Assembly: GCA_002709385.1 (NCBI GenBank)
Contig: PAQS01000019.1
Location: forward strand, 124,001-188,000
DNA: 64,000 nt
Direction of reading: 5' to 3'
Origin: Waddliaceae bacterium
GTDB lineage: Bacteria > Chlamydiota > Chlamydiia > Chlamydiales > GCA-2709385
The notes under the pieces are model-generated. The model worked only from the letters and a program-made list of their open reading frames with translations, did not search any database and was not told the origin of the DNA. The translations under genes and the position numbers were made by a program. Position 1 is the first letter of the stretch. The number at the start of each line of letters is the position of its first letter. Positions 23,532-32,139 of this stretch are shown here, piece after piece.

Positions 23532-24752
23532 ATGAAAGCGACCAAATTAAGCAGCATTCTCTGTCTTCTCCTTCTTCTTACACACGGTCTATCGGCTAGA
23601 ACAATCTACCGAGCACCAGAAGCGAGTATAGATGAGTTTGAAGAACGAATGGAACCCATGCGCCGACATCATGCAACTGGACGCGCGATTAAAATCCGTG
23701 ATTTAACAGAACTTGTAGGGGAAGAACTCCTAAAATTAAGTGGTTTCGGAATTGTTACAGGTCTAAATGGATCAGGTGATAGCTCTGAAGCAGCAGTTAA
23801 AATGCTAGTAACTATCGCTGAAAAGCAAGGAATTCGCTTATCAGAAGATGATATTGGAAACAAAAACGTTGCTTTAGTCACAATTTCAGCAGAAATTGAC
23901 CCTCATCATCGCCATTTTGATGTAGCTGTTAAATCTGTAGGAAATGCGAAATCTCTACAATACGGTTTTCTTGAAGGAGCCACTCTACATCCTATCGGTA
24001 GCAGTGAAGTATATGCTGTTGCCTCTGGGGCTCTTGCCTTAGGAGCGCGTTATTACGAAGCTGGAGCTGCTGCAGGCGCTGTGGGTGGTGGCGCTTCTGT
24101 AACGATTGGACATCCTACTTCAGCCTTTGTCCTTAATGGAGGACAACTTATAAAAGAAATTCCTACACAACGCATTGAAAACAATAAAATAACTTTCTTC
24201 ATTAAACATCCAAACAATCGAACAGCCAGTAATATTTCGGATTCTATCAATCGATACTTCATGCCTCTCGGTGTAAATGCACAACCTACAAATGCCTCTA
24301 CAGTAACTGTAAGAATACCTAAAAATAGCTACACCAGAGATGGAGAACTTACTCGCCTTATTGCTGATATCGGAGATTTACCAGCAGAAATTTCTCGTAA
24401 AGCCACCATTACTATTGATCAGGGATCTGGAGTCATTGCTATGACAGAAGGAGTGAAAATGGAACCAGGTTCCATCGCTGTAGCTGGCCTCACCGTAACT
24501 GTTTCTTCCGATATTACCCCTGTCACTCGACAAGGAATAGCTGATGGTGAAACAGCCTTCATTGATATGCCTGAACTTGAAGTATCTGAAGCACAGGCAA
24601 ATTTTTTACAGCTACCAGCAGGAACAGACCTAAGAAAAGTTCAAGAGACACTAAACGCACTCAAACTCGCACCAACAAGCATTATCTCCGTGTTCAATGC
24701 CATGCATAAAGCTGGCATGATTCATGCAGAAATTGTGTTAATCCCAAGATAA
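23532..24752 (+). CDS. flgI: Flagellar P-ring protein FlgI
   Basis: A 406-residue P-ring protein with a signal peptide (residues 1-22, 'LSSILCLLLLLTHGLSA'). Conserved blocks include 'RIKDLTElvGe' (here 'AIKIRDLTELVGEELLKLSG'), 'GIVTGLNGSGDS', 'NVALVTISAEIDP', 'ATLHPIGSSEVYAVASGALA', and the late 'ATITIDQGSGVIAMTEGVKM' and 'LKLAPTSIISVFNAMHKAGM'. It lies 10 bases after flgH with GAGG ahead of the start. FlgI assembles around the rod at the peptidoglycan layer, which is of note in a phylum with little peptidoglycan. Confidence 0.95.
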   Translation: MKATKLSSILCLLLLLTHGLSARTIYRAPEASIDEFEERMEPMRRHHATGRAIKIRDLTELVGEELLKLSGFGIVTGLNGSGDSSEAAVKMLVTIAEKQGIRLSEDDIGNKNVALVTISAEIDPHHRHFDVAVKSVGNAKSLQYGFLEGATLHPIGSSEVYAVASGALALGARYYEAGAAAGAVGGGASVTIGHPTSAFVLNGGQLIKEIPTQRIENNKITFFIKHPNNRTASNISDSINRYFMPLGVNAQPTNASTVTVRIPKNSYTRDGELTRLIADIGDLPAEISRKATITIDQGSGVIAMTEGVKMEPGSIAVAGLTVTVSSDITPVTRQGIADGETAFIDMPELEVSEAQANFLQLPAGTDLRKVQETLNALKLAPTSIISVFNAMHKAGMIHAEIVLIPR

Positions 24753-24760
24753 GGGACAAA

Positions 24761-24783
24761 GAGGAGGCAGATGATGCCTCCTC
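24761..24783 (+). promoter_or_regulatory. Perfect 9-bp stem-loop between flgI and flgJ
   Basis: GAGGAGGCA (24761-24769) and TGCCTCCTC (24775-24783) pair perfectly around the loop GATGA. It starts eight bases after the flgI stop and ends 21 bases before flgJ. No T-run follows, so it is not an intrinsic terminator. A role in mRNA stability, processing or in lowering downstream expression is likely. The left arm resembles a ribosome binding site (GAGGAGG) that the hairpin would hide. Confidence 0.6.
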
Positions 24784-24804
24784 TACCAGGAAGCAAGGAG
24801 AAAA

Positions 24805-25152
24805 ATGATGGACAGCCTAAGCCTAGCAGTTCCAGCAAGAGCACAAGTGCAACAAGCGAGCTTTTATAGTTCTGATGCACTGAGTGGAATGTCTCGCAAA
24901 GACCCTAAAAAAGTAGCCACTCAGTTTGAAGCTATTTTTTATCGAATGATTCTTAAGCAAATGCGTGATTCAAGTTTAAGCGAAGGACTTTTTGATAGCT
25001 CTGCAATGCAACAAACCCAAAGCATGCAAGACGATGAGCTAGCCAATCTTTTAGCTGGACACGGGGCACTAGGAATTAAAGACCTTGTTATGAGCCAAGT
25101 ACAAAACTCAACAGAGCAGTTTGGACTACTTAAACCTGAGCCAAAGAGGTAA
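24805..25152 (+). CDS. flgJ: Flagellar rod-capping protein FlgJ, N-terminal domain only
   Basis: A 115-residue protein matching the rod-binding domain of FlgJ: 'DPKKVATQFEAIFYRMILKQ' followed by MRDSS and 'QQTQSMQDDELANLLAGHGA' then LGIKDLV. The C-terminal muramidase (glucosaminidase) domain of enterobacterial FlgJ is missing, as in many bacteria, so a separate peptidoglycan hydrolase would be needed for rod passage. AAGGAG precedes two adjacent ATG codons (24805 and 24808). It lies after the flgI-flgJ hairpin and five bases before the flgN-like gene. Confidence 0.85.
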   Translation: MMDSLSLAVPARAQVQQASFYSSDALSGMSRKDPKKVATQFEAIFYRMILKQMRDSSLSEGLFDSSAMQQTQSMQDDELANLLAGHGALGIKDLVMSQVQNSTEQFGLLKPEPKR

Positions 25153-25157
25153 AGACA

Positions 25158-25703
25158 ATGGATACAGAAAAAAATAACAATTTAGATATCCCAGAACGTC
25201 TCTATCGCCTTCATCAATTGATGGAGAAAGAAATCTGCTTACAAAGAGAGGTTCTCTCTACTCTGCAAGAAGAGCAAATGTGCTTATTAGAAAATGATAG
25301 TGCTGAGCTTAAGCTGGTTTTAGCAAAAAGAGAACCAATACTAGAGCAACTTACACAATCTAGAGATCGCCGAATCAAAATGATTGGTGAGCTTGCTATA
25401 GCCGTAGGACAGTCACATCTATGCAATAAACTCGATGACGAATCTAGTTTAGGAATTCTTCTTGATTGCACCGGTGTGGAAAGTATTGAGCTATTGCTTT
25501 TACGAGATCAAATGCTTGCACTACTAGATAAAATGAAAGCTCTCACAATACGCAATAATTACCTACTTGAAAGCAAAATTACGAGTACAAAAGACCTAAT
25601 TCAAAGCCTAAACCCAAAACCTGTACACCCAACTTACAACAAATACGGCACACAGCAATCTCATGCAAAGAAAACAGTGATGATGATTAACCAAGAGGTT
25701 TAA
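25158..25703 (+). CDS. flgN: FlgN-type flagellar export chaperone
   Basis: A 181-residue helical protein lying two bases before flgK. The pattern of long amphipathic helices ('RLYRLHQLMEKEICLQREVL', then 'LELKLVLAKREPILEQLTQS'-type spacing around residues 45-70, ending in a polar tail) is that of FlgN, the chaperone that delivers FlgK and FlgL to the export apparatus. Sequence signatures of FlgN are weak in general, so the call relies on helical character, size and the invariant place before flgK. AGAGG lies before the ATG. Confidence 0.72.
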   Translation: MDTEKNNNLDIPERLYRLHQLMEKEICLQREVLSTLQEEQMCLLENDSAELKLVLAKREPILEQLTQSRDRRIKMIGELAIAVGQSHLCNKLDDESSLGILLDCTGVESIELLLLRDQMLALLDKMKALTIRNNYLLESKITSTKDLIQSLNPKPVHPTYNKYGTQQSHAKKTVMMINQEV

Positions 25704-25705
25704 AC

Positions 25706-27937
25706 ATGCCTGGCTTGTTTGACGGAATGCGGACGTCTATGAGCGCGATCCGCGCACACAGAATTCTTGAAGAGGTTGTTGCGCAAAATATCGCGAATGC
25801 TTCGAATAAGAACTACACCAGGCAAGATGTCCGTCTAGAATCGGGCCACGCCCAATCCGATGGTACACACATATATGGACAAGGTGTGAAAGTATCGGAA
25901 ATTATACGGATTCGCGATGAAATGCTTGATAAACAACTACGTCATGCACAGTCTTCAAGCGAAAGTTTCCAAATTCAGTTGGATTGGATCAAAAAAATCG
26001 AATCCGCATTTAACGAACCCAGTGACAGTGGTTTAAGCAAGGCTCTATCAAAATATTGGGAGTCTTGGTCTGAATTGGGAACAAACCCAGAAAGTTTTGC
26101 CACTCGTAGTAACGTCATCAACCGAACACAAAATCTCACAAATCAACTCAATCTATTGGATGAAAAATTTGAAATTTTCTCTGATGAAATTGATTTTGTT
26201 CTTGAGCAACAAGTAGATCAAATCAATAACCTTACAAAAGAAATTGCGCAAGTTAACCGCGAAATTTTTAATATAGAAGCGGGTAATAAATCAAAAGCTA
26301 ACACTCTTCATGACCGAAGAGATGCGGCAATGGATGAACTCTCCAAATATACAGATGCTACATATCGCAAAGCTAAAAATGGAATGGTGAATGTTTTTAT
26401 TAACGGACACCCAGCTGTAGTAGAAGACAGTGTAGAGTTACTTGAAACACAAAGTAATTCACTAGATACCTCAGAAATTGAGCTTATTTGGGAATTTGGA
26501 GACCGATTCGATAACTCAGAAAGCGGGGGATCTCTCTCAGGGGTTCTTGCAATAAGAGATACAATTATTCCTGGTTATCAAGCAGAACTCGATAGCTTTA
26601 CAAGTACTCTGATTAGCGAAACTAATCGAATTTATGCTAATGGTGTTTCCCTTAAAGGAAAAACCATACAAGAAAGTCGGCTAGGATATGAAGCTCTAGG
26701 AGTAAGCTCTGAAAATGATGCACTGAGCTTAATATCTACCGGACAAACAGGGTCCATGAAAGTATCTTTCTACGATTCAAATAAGAAATTGATTCGAACA
26801 GAAGGTATTGTTATCCACCCTGGTGATAGCTTAAGTGATATTCAGCAAAAGCTTGATGCTGTACATGGTCTTGATGCCAGACTTCTATCAAGCCAAGACA
26901 ATGATGGTAGATTGAGCGTCAACATCGACAGCATTTCTGGAGAAAATACTCTTGGTGAAGTGACTTATACTATCACAGATCCAGGGCAAGGATATGATAC
27001 AAGTGGATTCCTTGATTTGCTTGGTTTTAGTCAAACAGGAAAATCTACAAATACAAGCTCCACAGCCCCTTTACTAGAAAGTCGAGACTTAACAGAATTA
27101 CAAACCGTCCTCGGTTTGTCATCAATTGCTGATGTTCGTGCAGAAGAACTCAACTTAGCCGGACGATTCACAATCAATGCCTTTGAAACTGCGACAGAAA
27201 CAAGCGGTTTAACAGATGGAAACCTTGTACAACAGCTTTACATCGACGTTGCAAGCAGCGACAGTATTGATGATATCATCGCTAAGGTGAACGCACTAAC
27301 ATCTTCCTTTGGTGTGAGTATGTCTTTCAATTCCACAACGAACAAGTTGGAATTGACAAGTAGCTCTCAGACTGATGCTGATGGTAATTTGTCTTCTTCA
27401 GGAACAAATTATCTACGTATGTCATTTGCCAATGATTATCGCTACCCACAAGTTACTACAGATAAAGCTCCTGCTAACCATAATGGACGAGGTGATAATA
27501 CGAATCTACTCGCTACACTACAGTTTAATACTCTTTTTCAGGGTAATGATGCAGGAACAATCACTTTAGATAGCAATATTATTGGTTCTGATGATCTTAA
27601 CGCTGCCTATATTCTTAGTGCCGGCGCCAACGGTCTTGCTTTAGATCTTAATAACCTACAAAACGCTCGAGTAACAAACGACAACCAATTCACTCTAGGT
27701 GAACAGTATGAAAACTTAATTGCTGATGTCGGATCCGATATCCAAGAAGTCGATCACTTAGCCACAAACGAAACACTCTTATTAGAAAGCTTTCTCACTG
27801 AACGTGACCGTATATCCGGGGTTAGTTTAGATGAAGAGTTAGCAAAAATGATCCAATTTCAACGCTCCTATGACGCAAATGCTCGCATGCTCAGTACTTT
27901 CGACCGAATGGCTGAAGAGATTCTAAGGCTTATATAA
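25706..27937 (+). CDS. flgK: Flagellar hook-associated protein 1 FlgK
   Basis: A 743-residue hook-filament junction protein. The N-terminal block 'LFDGMRTSMSAIRAHRILEE' and 'VAQNIANASNKNYTRQDVRL' and the C-terminal 'LDEELAKMIQFQRSYDANAR' with MLSTFDRMAEEILRLI are diagnostic. It is longer than the enterobacterial protein (about 550 residues); the extra 200 lie in the surface-exposed middle domains (about residues 300-640), rich in Ser, Thr, Asn and Asp. GAGG precedes the ATG. Together with FlgL it joins hook and filament. Confidence 0.93.
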   Translation: MPGLFDGMRTSMSAIRAHRILEEVVAQNIANASNKNYTRQDVRLESGHAQSDGTHIYGQGVKVSEIIRIRDEMLDKQLRHAQSSSESFQIQLDWIKKIESAFNEPSDSGLSKALSKYWESWSELGTNPESFATRSNVINRTQNLTNQLNLLDEKFEIFSDEIDFVLEQQVDQINNLTKEIAQVNREIFNIEAGNKSKANTLHDRRDAAMDELSKYTDATYRKAKNGMVNVFINGHPAVVEDSVELLETQSNSLDTSEIELIWEFGDRFDNSESGGSLSGVLAIRDTIIPGYQAELDSFTSTLISETNRIYANGVSLKGKTIQESRLGYEALGVSSENDALSLISTGQTGSMKVSFYDSNKKLIRTEGIVIHPGDSLSDIQQKLDAVHGLDARLLSSQDNDGRLSVNIDSISGENTLGEVTYTITDPGQGYDTSGFLDLLGFSQTGKSTNTSSTAPLLESRDLTELQTVLGLSSIADVRAEELNLAGRFTINAFETATETSGLTDGNLVQQLYIDVASSDSIDDIIAKVNALTSSFGVSMSFNSTTNKLELTSSSQTDADGNLSSSGTNYLRMSFANDYRYPQVTTDKAPANHNGRGDNTNLLATLQFNTLFQGNDAGTITLDSNIIGSDDLNAAYILSAGANGLALDLNNLQNARVTNDNQFTLGEQYENLIADVGSDIQEVDHLATNETLLLESFLTERDRISGVSLDEELAKMIQFQRSYDANARMLSTFDRMAEEILRLI

Positions 27938-27960
27938 ATAATTTATTTTAAGGAGTAATT

Positions 27961-28914
27961 ATGAGTATTGGACGAGTAGGGAACAATCAGCTCACACGTC
28001 AATTAATGGCGAACTTAAAGACTCAACTGACTCAGCAAGAACGCTTATTCGAACAAATTTCATCGAATAAAAGAATTTTGCGTGCATCAGATGATCCTAC
28101 TGGTGCCAGCATTTCCATGAATCTTCACGACCAACTCAACATGCTCGAAGAGTATGATAACGTCATTAGTTCTGGAGATGTATGGACAAATGTAACAAAC
28201 ACAGCACTAGATAGCGGTGTGAGTACGTGGAAACGTGTCAACGAAGTGGCAATTTCTGCTGCAGACGGAACCAAAACAGCAGCAGACCGACAAGGAATGG
28301 CCGAAGAGCTAGAGCAACTTTTGCAGCATATGGTTCAAATAGCTAACACAACACATGGTGATCGCTATATTTTTGGTGGAAGCTCCACTGATACCCCTCC
28401 TTTTAGAAGTGAAATTGATGCAAATACCGGAAAAGTAACAGGAGTTTTTTACGAAGGAAACAACCAGGTTCGCAAAGTCAAAACAAAAGAAGAAGGTACT
28501 GTTGATATTGGAGTCTTAGGTTCCAACGCAGGAAGCCCCGATAAACCCGGAAGTTTTATTGATAGTCGAACTGGCACAAATGTTTTTAAAACTATCATTG
28601 ATTTGCGAGATAAGCTACTAAATAACGATATTTCTGGAATATCTGGAGCGAACGGTATCATCAAAGATATTGAGACCGCTTCCCAAAGTCTTGTTTCATC
28701 ACAAGTTAGACTTGGTGGTTCTCAAGAAGTTCTGCAACTTGACAGAAACCGAATTATTGAACAAACTTCGGATGTAGGGCAATTTCTTTCTGAAGTAGAG
28801 GAAGCCGACATTGCCAAGCTCATATTAGAGCTAAACAATGCGCAAAACGTCTATGAAGCTGCACTTGCCGCAGGCGGACGTCTCTTACAAACAGGATTGC
28901 TAAACTTTATTTAA
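27961..28914 (+). CDS. flgL: Flagellar hook-associated protein 3 FlgL
   Basis: A 317-residue protein of the flagellin/FlgL family. The N-terminus ('VGNNQLTRQLMANLKTQLTQ', 'SSNKRILRASDDPTGASISM') and C-terminus ('VEEADIAKLILELNNAQNVY' then EAALAAGGRLLQTGLLNFI) form the paired helices of filament-type subunits. 'HGDRYIFGGSSTDTPPF' is the FlgL-specific 'yiFgG..t...PF' signature, which separates it from flagellin. AAGGAG precedes the ATG by seven bases. It follows flgK and precedes fliW. Confidence 0.92.
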   Translation: MSIGRVGNNQLTRQLMANLKTQLTQQERLFEQISSNKRILRASDDPTGASISMNLHDQLNMLEEYDNVISSGDVWTNVTNTALDSGVSTWKRVNEVAISAADGTKTAADRQGMAEELEQLLQHMVQIANTTHGDRYIFGGSSTDTPPFRSEIDANTGKVTGVFYEGNNQVRKVKTKEEGTVDIGVLGSNAGSPDKPGSFIDSRTGTNVFKTIIDLRDKLLNNDISGISGANGIIKDIETASQSLVSSQVRLGGSQEVLQLDRNRIIEQTSDVGQFLSEVEEADIAKLILELNNAQNVYEAALAAGGRLLQTGLLNFI

Positions 28915-28939
28915 TCGGCTGACGCTGAAGAGAGGGTAC

Positions 28940-29392
28940 ATGCACTCGGCCACACTTGGACATAACAAACGCTCCCCTAAACCAAGCGAGCGAGTCATTC
29001 ACTTCCCAGAAGGCCTACCGGCATTTGAGAATGTGAAGGATTTTGTCATTATTTCCAACGAAGAAGAAGCGCCATTCCTTTGGCTTCAGGCTGTCGCCGT
29101 CCCCAATTTAGCTTTTATCACTATTGACCCATTTCTCATTTGTCCAGAATATTTACCTGATATTTGCGATGATGATGTCGACGCTCTGAAAATAGAAACA
29201 GAGGAAGATGTCATTATCTTATCAATCGTAAATATACGAAATAATGCAGAAAACGGAGTGACTGCTAACCTAGTAGGTCCTGTTGTCATTAACTGGCGAG
29301 AAAAACTTGGAAAACAAGTTATTTTACGCAATCACTTGAGTTATTCAGTGAAATATATAATTGACCCAGAAGCACAGGCTGTTCCTAACTAA
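28940..29392 (+). CDS. fliW: Flagellar assembly factor FliW
   Basis: A 150-residue FliW. The family blocks are 'VIHFPEGLPAFENVKDFVII' (usual: I.Fp.GlpGFe....), 'PFLWLQAVAVPNLAFITIDP' and 'ANLVGPVVINWREKLGKQVI'. FliW binds CsrA in other bacteria and thereby releases flagellin mRNA from translational repression when flagellin is scarce. Here fliW ends the operon and no csrA lies beside it or elsewhere in the window. GAGAGGG precedes the ATG. A terminator follows 26 bases after the stop. Confidence 0.92.
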   Translation: MHSATLGHNKRSPKPSERVIHFPEGLPAFENVKDFVIISNEEEAPFLWLQAVAVPNLAFITIDPFLICPEYLPDICDDDVDALKIETEEDVIILSIVNIRNNAENGVTANLVGPVVINWREKLGKQVILRNHLSYSVKYIIDPEAQAVPN

Positions 29393-29417
29393 AATATACA
29401 TCGTATTAGAAATACCC

Positions 29418-29438
29418 CTCTTAAGTAAGAGTTTTTTT
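29418..29438 (+). terminator. Intrinsic terminator of the flagellar operon
   Basis: CTCTT (29418-29422) pairs with AAGAG (29427-29431) around AAGT and is followed directly by seven T. It lies 26 bases after the fliW stop and probably ends the flgF-fliW transcript. Confidence 0.7.
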
Positions 29439-29453
29439 ACTTAAAAGAATAAC

Positions 29454-29502
29454 AAACGCGTGTCATCTTGTGTCTTTGTACAAGTGTAGATGAAACGCGT
29501 TT
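29454..29502 (-). terminator. Stem-loop downstream of rpsT
   Basis: AAACGCGT (29454-29461) and ACGCGTTT (29495-29502) form an 8-bp stem. The inner part adds CATCTTGT against ACAAG and GATG with small bulges. It lies 27 bases beyond the rpsT stop on the minus strand and is followed there by a T-rich run (TTGTTATTCTTTT). It probably terminates rpsT. Confidence 0.6.
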
Positions 29503-29528
29503 ACGAAGTATATTGCAAAAGAGAGAGA

Positions 29529-29819
29529 TTAACGTGCAGATGCAGCTTTTGCAGCACAACGAGCCTTAATTCGGCTTCCCTTATTTTTGCGGAAAACGCC
29601 ACGCTTAACAGCCTTATCCATGAGAGAATATACAGTGTTTAAACTCTCTTGAATTGCAGATGCATCTTGTGCAGCCACAGCTTTCAAGAATGATTTCACA
29701 CCAGTTCTCACTGTAGACTTAAAACGACGATTAATTTCACGACGCTTTTGGTTTTGGATCATGCGCTTTTCTGCTGTAGGGCGCTTGGTCTTTTTTTTGG
29801 TATCGGACTTAGTTGCCAT
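29529..29819 (-). CDS. rpsT: 30S ribosomal protein S20
   Basis: A 96-residue protein of normal S20 size and composition: lysine-rich start ('KKKTKRPTAEKRMIQNQKRR'), 'RFKSTVRTGVKSFLKAV', and 'MDKAVKRGVFRKNKGSRIKA' with RCAAKA near the end, all family marks. It binds 16S rRNA early in 30S assembly. It is a single gene with its own downstream hairpin. From memory, Chlamydia has rpsT (CT617) in the same neighbourhood as rpoD (CT615). Confidence 0.96.
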   Translation of the reverse strand: MATKSDTKKKTKRPTAEKRMIQNQKRREINRRFKSTVRTGVKSFLKAVAAQDASAIQESLNTVYSLMDKAVKRGVFRKNKGSRIKARCAAKAASAR

Positions 29820-29882
29820 TATTCCTCATTCCATCGATAATTGATTATCAGCTTTAGAGCTTAAGTACAAGAATTATAGAGA

Positions 29883-30782
29883 TTGGAAGATAATTCGTCA
29901 AAACCACTTATGGAAAAATACATAGAAAAGTCAGGTTTACTCTTAGATCACCTGCAAGAACTCTACCCAGACTCCTCAAAAAATACTTTGCGTCAATGGA
30001 TTCAGCAAGGGAGAGTATGGATAAATCAAGAACAAGCAAAAAAAAATTGCTTAGTTGAGAATGGACAAACTGTCTCCATAAAAAGCAAAGAACGTGCTGT
30101 TCAGAAAGGCCTTACTATTCACTACGAAGATCAACATATCATCGTTGTAGAGAAAAAAGCAGGGCTTTTATCAGTAGCAACTGCCTTTGAAAAAGAAGAA
30201 ACGGTATTCGATATCCTCAAGCGCCGCTTTCGTCCTAAACAAGTTTATGTCATCCATCGTCTCGATCGAGAGACCTCAGGTATCCTTATCTTCGCAAAAA
30301 GTGAGCCTGCTTTCAGAAAACTCAAAGATCTTTTTAAAGAACATGATCTTGAGCGTGAGTATTTTGCTGTTGTCGATGGACACCCAGAATCCCCCAAAGG
30401 GACTTGGGAATCTTATCTAAAAGAAGATAAAAATTATTTTGTTCAGTCAGTAACACCCCAAAAAGGAGCGCAACGAGCCATTACTCACTACACAGAACTT
30501 CAAAGGCAAGGAAAACACTCTCTATTACGAGTTCGACTAGAAACGGGACGCAAAAACCAAGTCCGAGTACACTGTGCAGATGCAGGAATGCCTATTGTTG
30601 GGGATAGTAAATACGGTTACAAAGGCACTTTCAAAAAACGTCTTTGTCTCCACGCCACTCGGCTGGCACTAAAGCATCCTATTACAGGAAAATGGATGTC
30701 ATTTACAAGTCCGTATCCCGAAGCATTCCAATCACTTGTGAAATGGGTAGTTTCGGAGAACTCAAAAAATGCATCAAAATAA
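29883..30782 (+). CDS. RluA-family 23S/tRNA pseudouridine synthase
   Basis: About 299 residues from TTG 29883, or 290 from ATG 29910; neither start has a strong ribosome binding site. An N-terminal S4 RNA-binding domain ('TLRQWIQQGRVWINQEQAKK') is followed by the catalytic domain with 'VYVIHRLDRETSGILIFAKS', whose Asp (about residue 128) is the catalytic residue, then 'LETGRKNQVRVHCADAGMPI' and 'LCLHATRLALKHPITG'. The family converts uridine to pseudouridine in rRNA or tRNA. I cannot tell RluC from RluD targets. The end overlaps the next gene by 14 bases. Confidence 0.9.
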   Translation: MEDNSSKPLMEKYIEKSGLLLDHLQELYPDSSKNTLRQWIQQGRVWINQEQAKKNCLVENGQTVSIKSKERAVQKGLTIHYEDQHIIVVEKKAGLLSVATAFEKEETVFDILKRRFRPKQVYVIHRLDRETSGILIFAKSEPAFRKLKDLFKEHDLEREYFAVVDGHPESPKGTWESYLKEDKNYFVQSVTPQKGAQRAITHYTELQRQGKHSLLRVRLETGRKNQVRVHCADAGMPIVGDSKYGYKGTFKKRLCLHATRLALKHPITGKWMSFTSPYPEAFQSLVKWVVSENSKNASK

Positions 30783-31215
30783 ATATTGGTTTTTTTTCCT
30801 TATTTTTTTATCTGCAATTACAGCTTGGTATTCTGTTGATTTAGGAATAAAAATTTACCACTATCAAAGCCTTAGTACTGAGAGCTCTGCGCAAGTAATT
30901 GAGTGGCGATCTACCCATGCAAGTTGGGGACGTTATCATGCTGAGGCTGTTTATGTATTTACATGGAATGAAACAGAGTACGAAGGAGCTACGATTCTTC
31001 CTGATCCTTTATTCCGTAACGAATGGTCTGTAAAAAAATATTTAGAATCCAGAAAATTAGGTACAACAAAGGTTTATTTTAATCCTTCCTCACCTCAAAA
31101 CTCTTCTTTACTTCGAGCTTTCCCTTGGAAAGATAGCGTATCTACACTTCTACTCATGGGTCTACTTATTTACTTTTTTTGGCTAGGCTATTATGTTTCG
31201 CGTTTAGAGAAATAA
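30769..31215 (+). CDS. DUF3592 membrane protein
   Basis: A 148-residue protein with one membrane helix at each end (about 7-27 and 120-141) and an extracytoplasmic beta domain between. 'SSAQVIEWRSTHA' and 'VYVFTWNETEYEGATI' followed by 'KVYFNPSSPQNSSLLR' are the layout of DUF3592 ('a.V......Y.Y.v.G..y.........G..v.VyYnP.nP..s.L'). Function of the family is unknown. It overlaps the pseudouridine synthase gene by 14 bases and is followed 15 bases later by the mutarotase-like gene, so the three form an operon. Confidence 0.75.
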   Translation: MHQNKYWFFFLIFLSAITAWYSVDLGIKIYHYQSLSTESSAQVIEWRSTHASWGRYHAEAVYVFTWNETEYEGATILPDPLFRNEWSVKKYLESRKLGTTKVYFNPSSPQNSSLLRAFPWKDSVSTLLLMGLLIYFFWLGYYVSRLEK

Positions 31216-31230
31216 CGTAAGGTAGACAAA

Positions 31231-32112
31231 ATGAGTTCTGTGGTTCTTACAAACCAGTCTAAAGACGGTCATGAAATGACAGCGACTTTCTGTCCTGAAA
31301 AAGGCATGAACCTATTGAGTTTCAAAGTAGGCAACATTGAACTCATCGAACAATCAACAAAAAATTTATTTGAAGAACGATACGCTGGCCTGGGAAGTTT
31401 AATTGGACCACATTTCCATCGACGCAACCCGAGTATTATTCCCTCTGTTGCAAACGAAGCAGCTTTTCCACATATTGAACGTGTACGAGCAAACGGTGTA
31501 AATGAACCTTTTTCACACGGCATCATGCGTTATGCCCCCTGGCAAGCAAACCATACACAAAACTCTCTTCACGCAAAACTCACTGGTGATGATGAATGGA
31601 ACGGAACAACAATTAAAGAGCTACAGGGATTCAATTTTAAAACATGGATCAATGCAGATCTAACTCCTGAAGGGCTCCAACTTAAACTTAGTATTGTAAG
31701 CGATTATGATGCATTAGTCGGTTTACACTACTACTATAGTCTTCCATCTGGACCAGCAACAGTGCGCTCTTTAGTCAATGAGCAGTATCGCGACCAAGAA
31801 GAAATGAAATCTATTCCAAGCAATTGGCAATACAACAGTCAAAAAGAGCTTATTTTCGATTTGGAAAATGAAAGTGATTACGGCTTCACTCCTAGCGGAG
31901 ATCCTACTAGCGGGGATATTATCTTAGATACAAGTACTCATACCTTAAGAACACATTTTTCTTGTGATAACCAAGAAATTTCGTGGCAATTATACCATCC
32001 AAAAAATGCTGCATTTGTTTGTATTGAACCTATTGCTGCGGAAAACCCTCGTAAACCGCAGCTAACAGTACAAACCTTGAATGTTCTCTTACAGGCAAGC
32101 CCAAAAAATTAG
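31231..32112 (+). CDS. Aldose 1-epimerase (mutarotase)-like protein
   Basis: A 293-residue protein with the galactose-mutarotase fold. Supporting segments are 'GLGSLIGPHFHRRNP' (family GP..gR), 'FSHGIMRYAPWQANH' (family HG..r...W with the catalytic His), and near the end 'CIEPIAAENPRK' (family E P.....). The family interconverts alpha and beta sugar anomers, or acts on hexose-6-phosphates. The exact sugar is not predictable here. AAGG precedes the ATG. It is third in the operon that begins with the pseudouridine synthase, and is convergent with gloB. Confidence 0.75.
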   Translation: MSSVVLTNQSKDGHEMTATFCPEKGMNLLSFKVGNIELIEQSTKNLFEERYAGLGSLIGPHFHRRNPSIIPSVANEAAFPHIERVRANGVNEPFSHGIMRYAPWQANHTQNSLHAKLTGDDEWNGTTIKELQGFNFKTWINADLTPEGLQLKLSIVSDYDALVGLHYYYSLPSGPATVRSLVNEQYRDQEEMKSIPSNWQYNSQKELIFDLENESDYGFTPSGDPTSGDIILDTSTHTLRTHFSCDNQEISWQLYHPKNAAFVCIEPIAAENPRKPQLTVQTLNVLLQASPKN

Positions 32113-32117
32113 ACCTC

Positions 32118-32139
32118 CTAAGCAGCCATTGGAGCTTAG
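32118..32139. terminator. Short hairpin between convergent genes
   Basis: CTAAGC (32118-32123) and GCTTAG (32134-32139) form a 6-bp stem just after the mutarotase-like gene; the right arm overlaps the gloB stop codon. No T-run is evident. Weak candidate for a shared terminator. Confidence 0.35.

Noticed and set aside
25082-25110. Second sigma-54-like site in the flagellar operon
   Set aside because: GG and GC elements with the 10-base spacing could not be found before flgK or flgL; only the flgF site fits.
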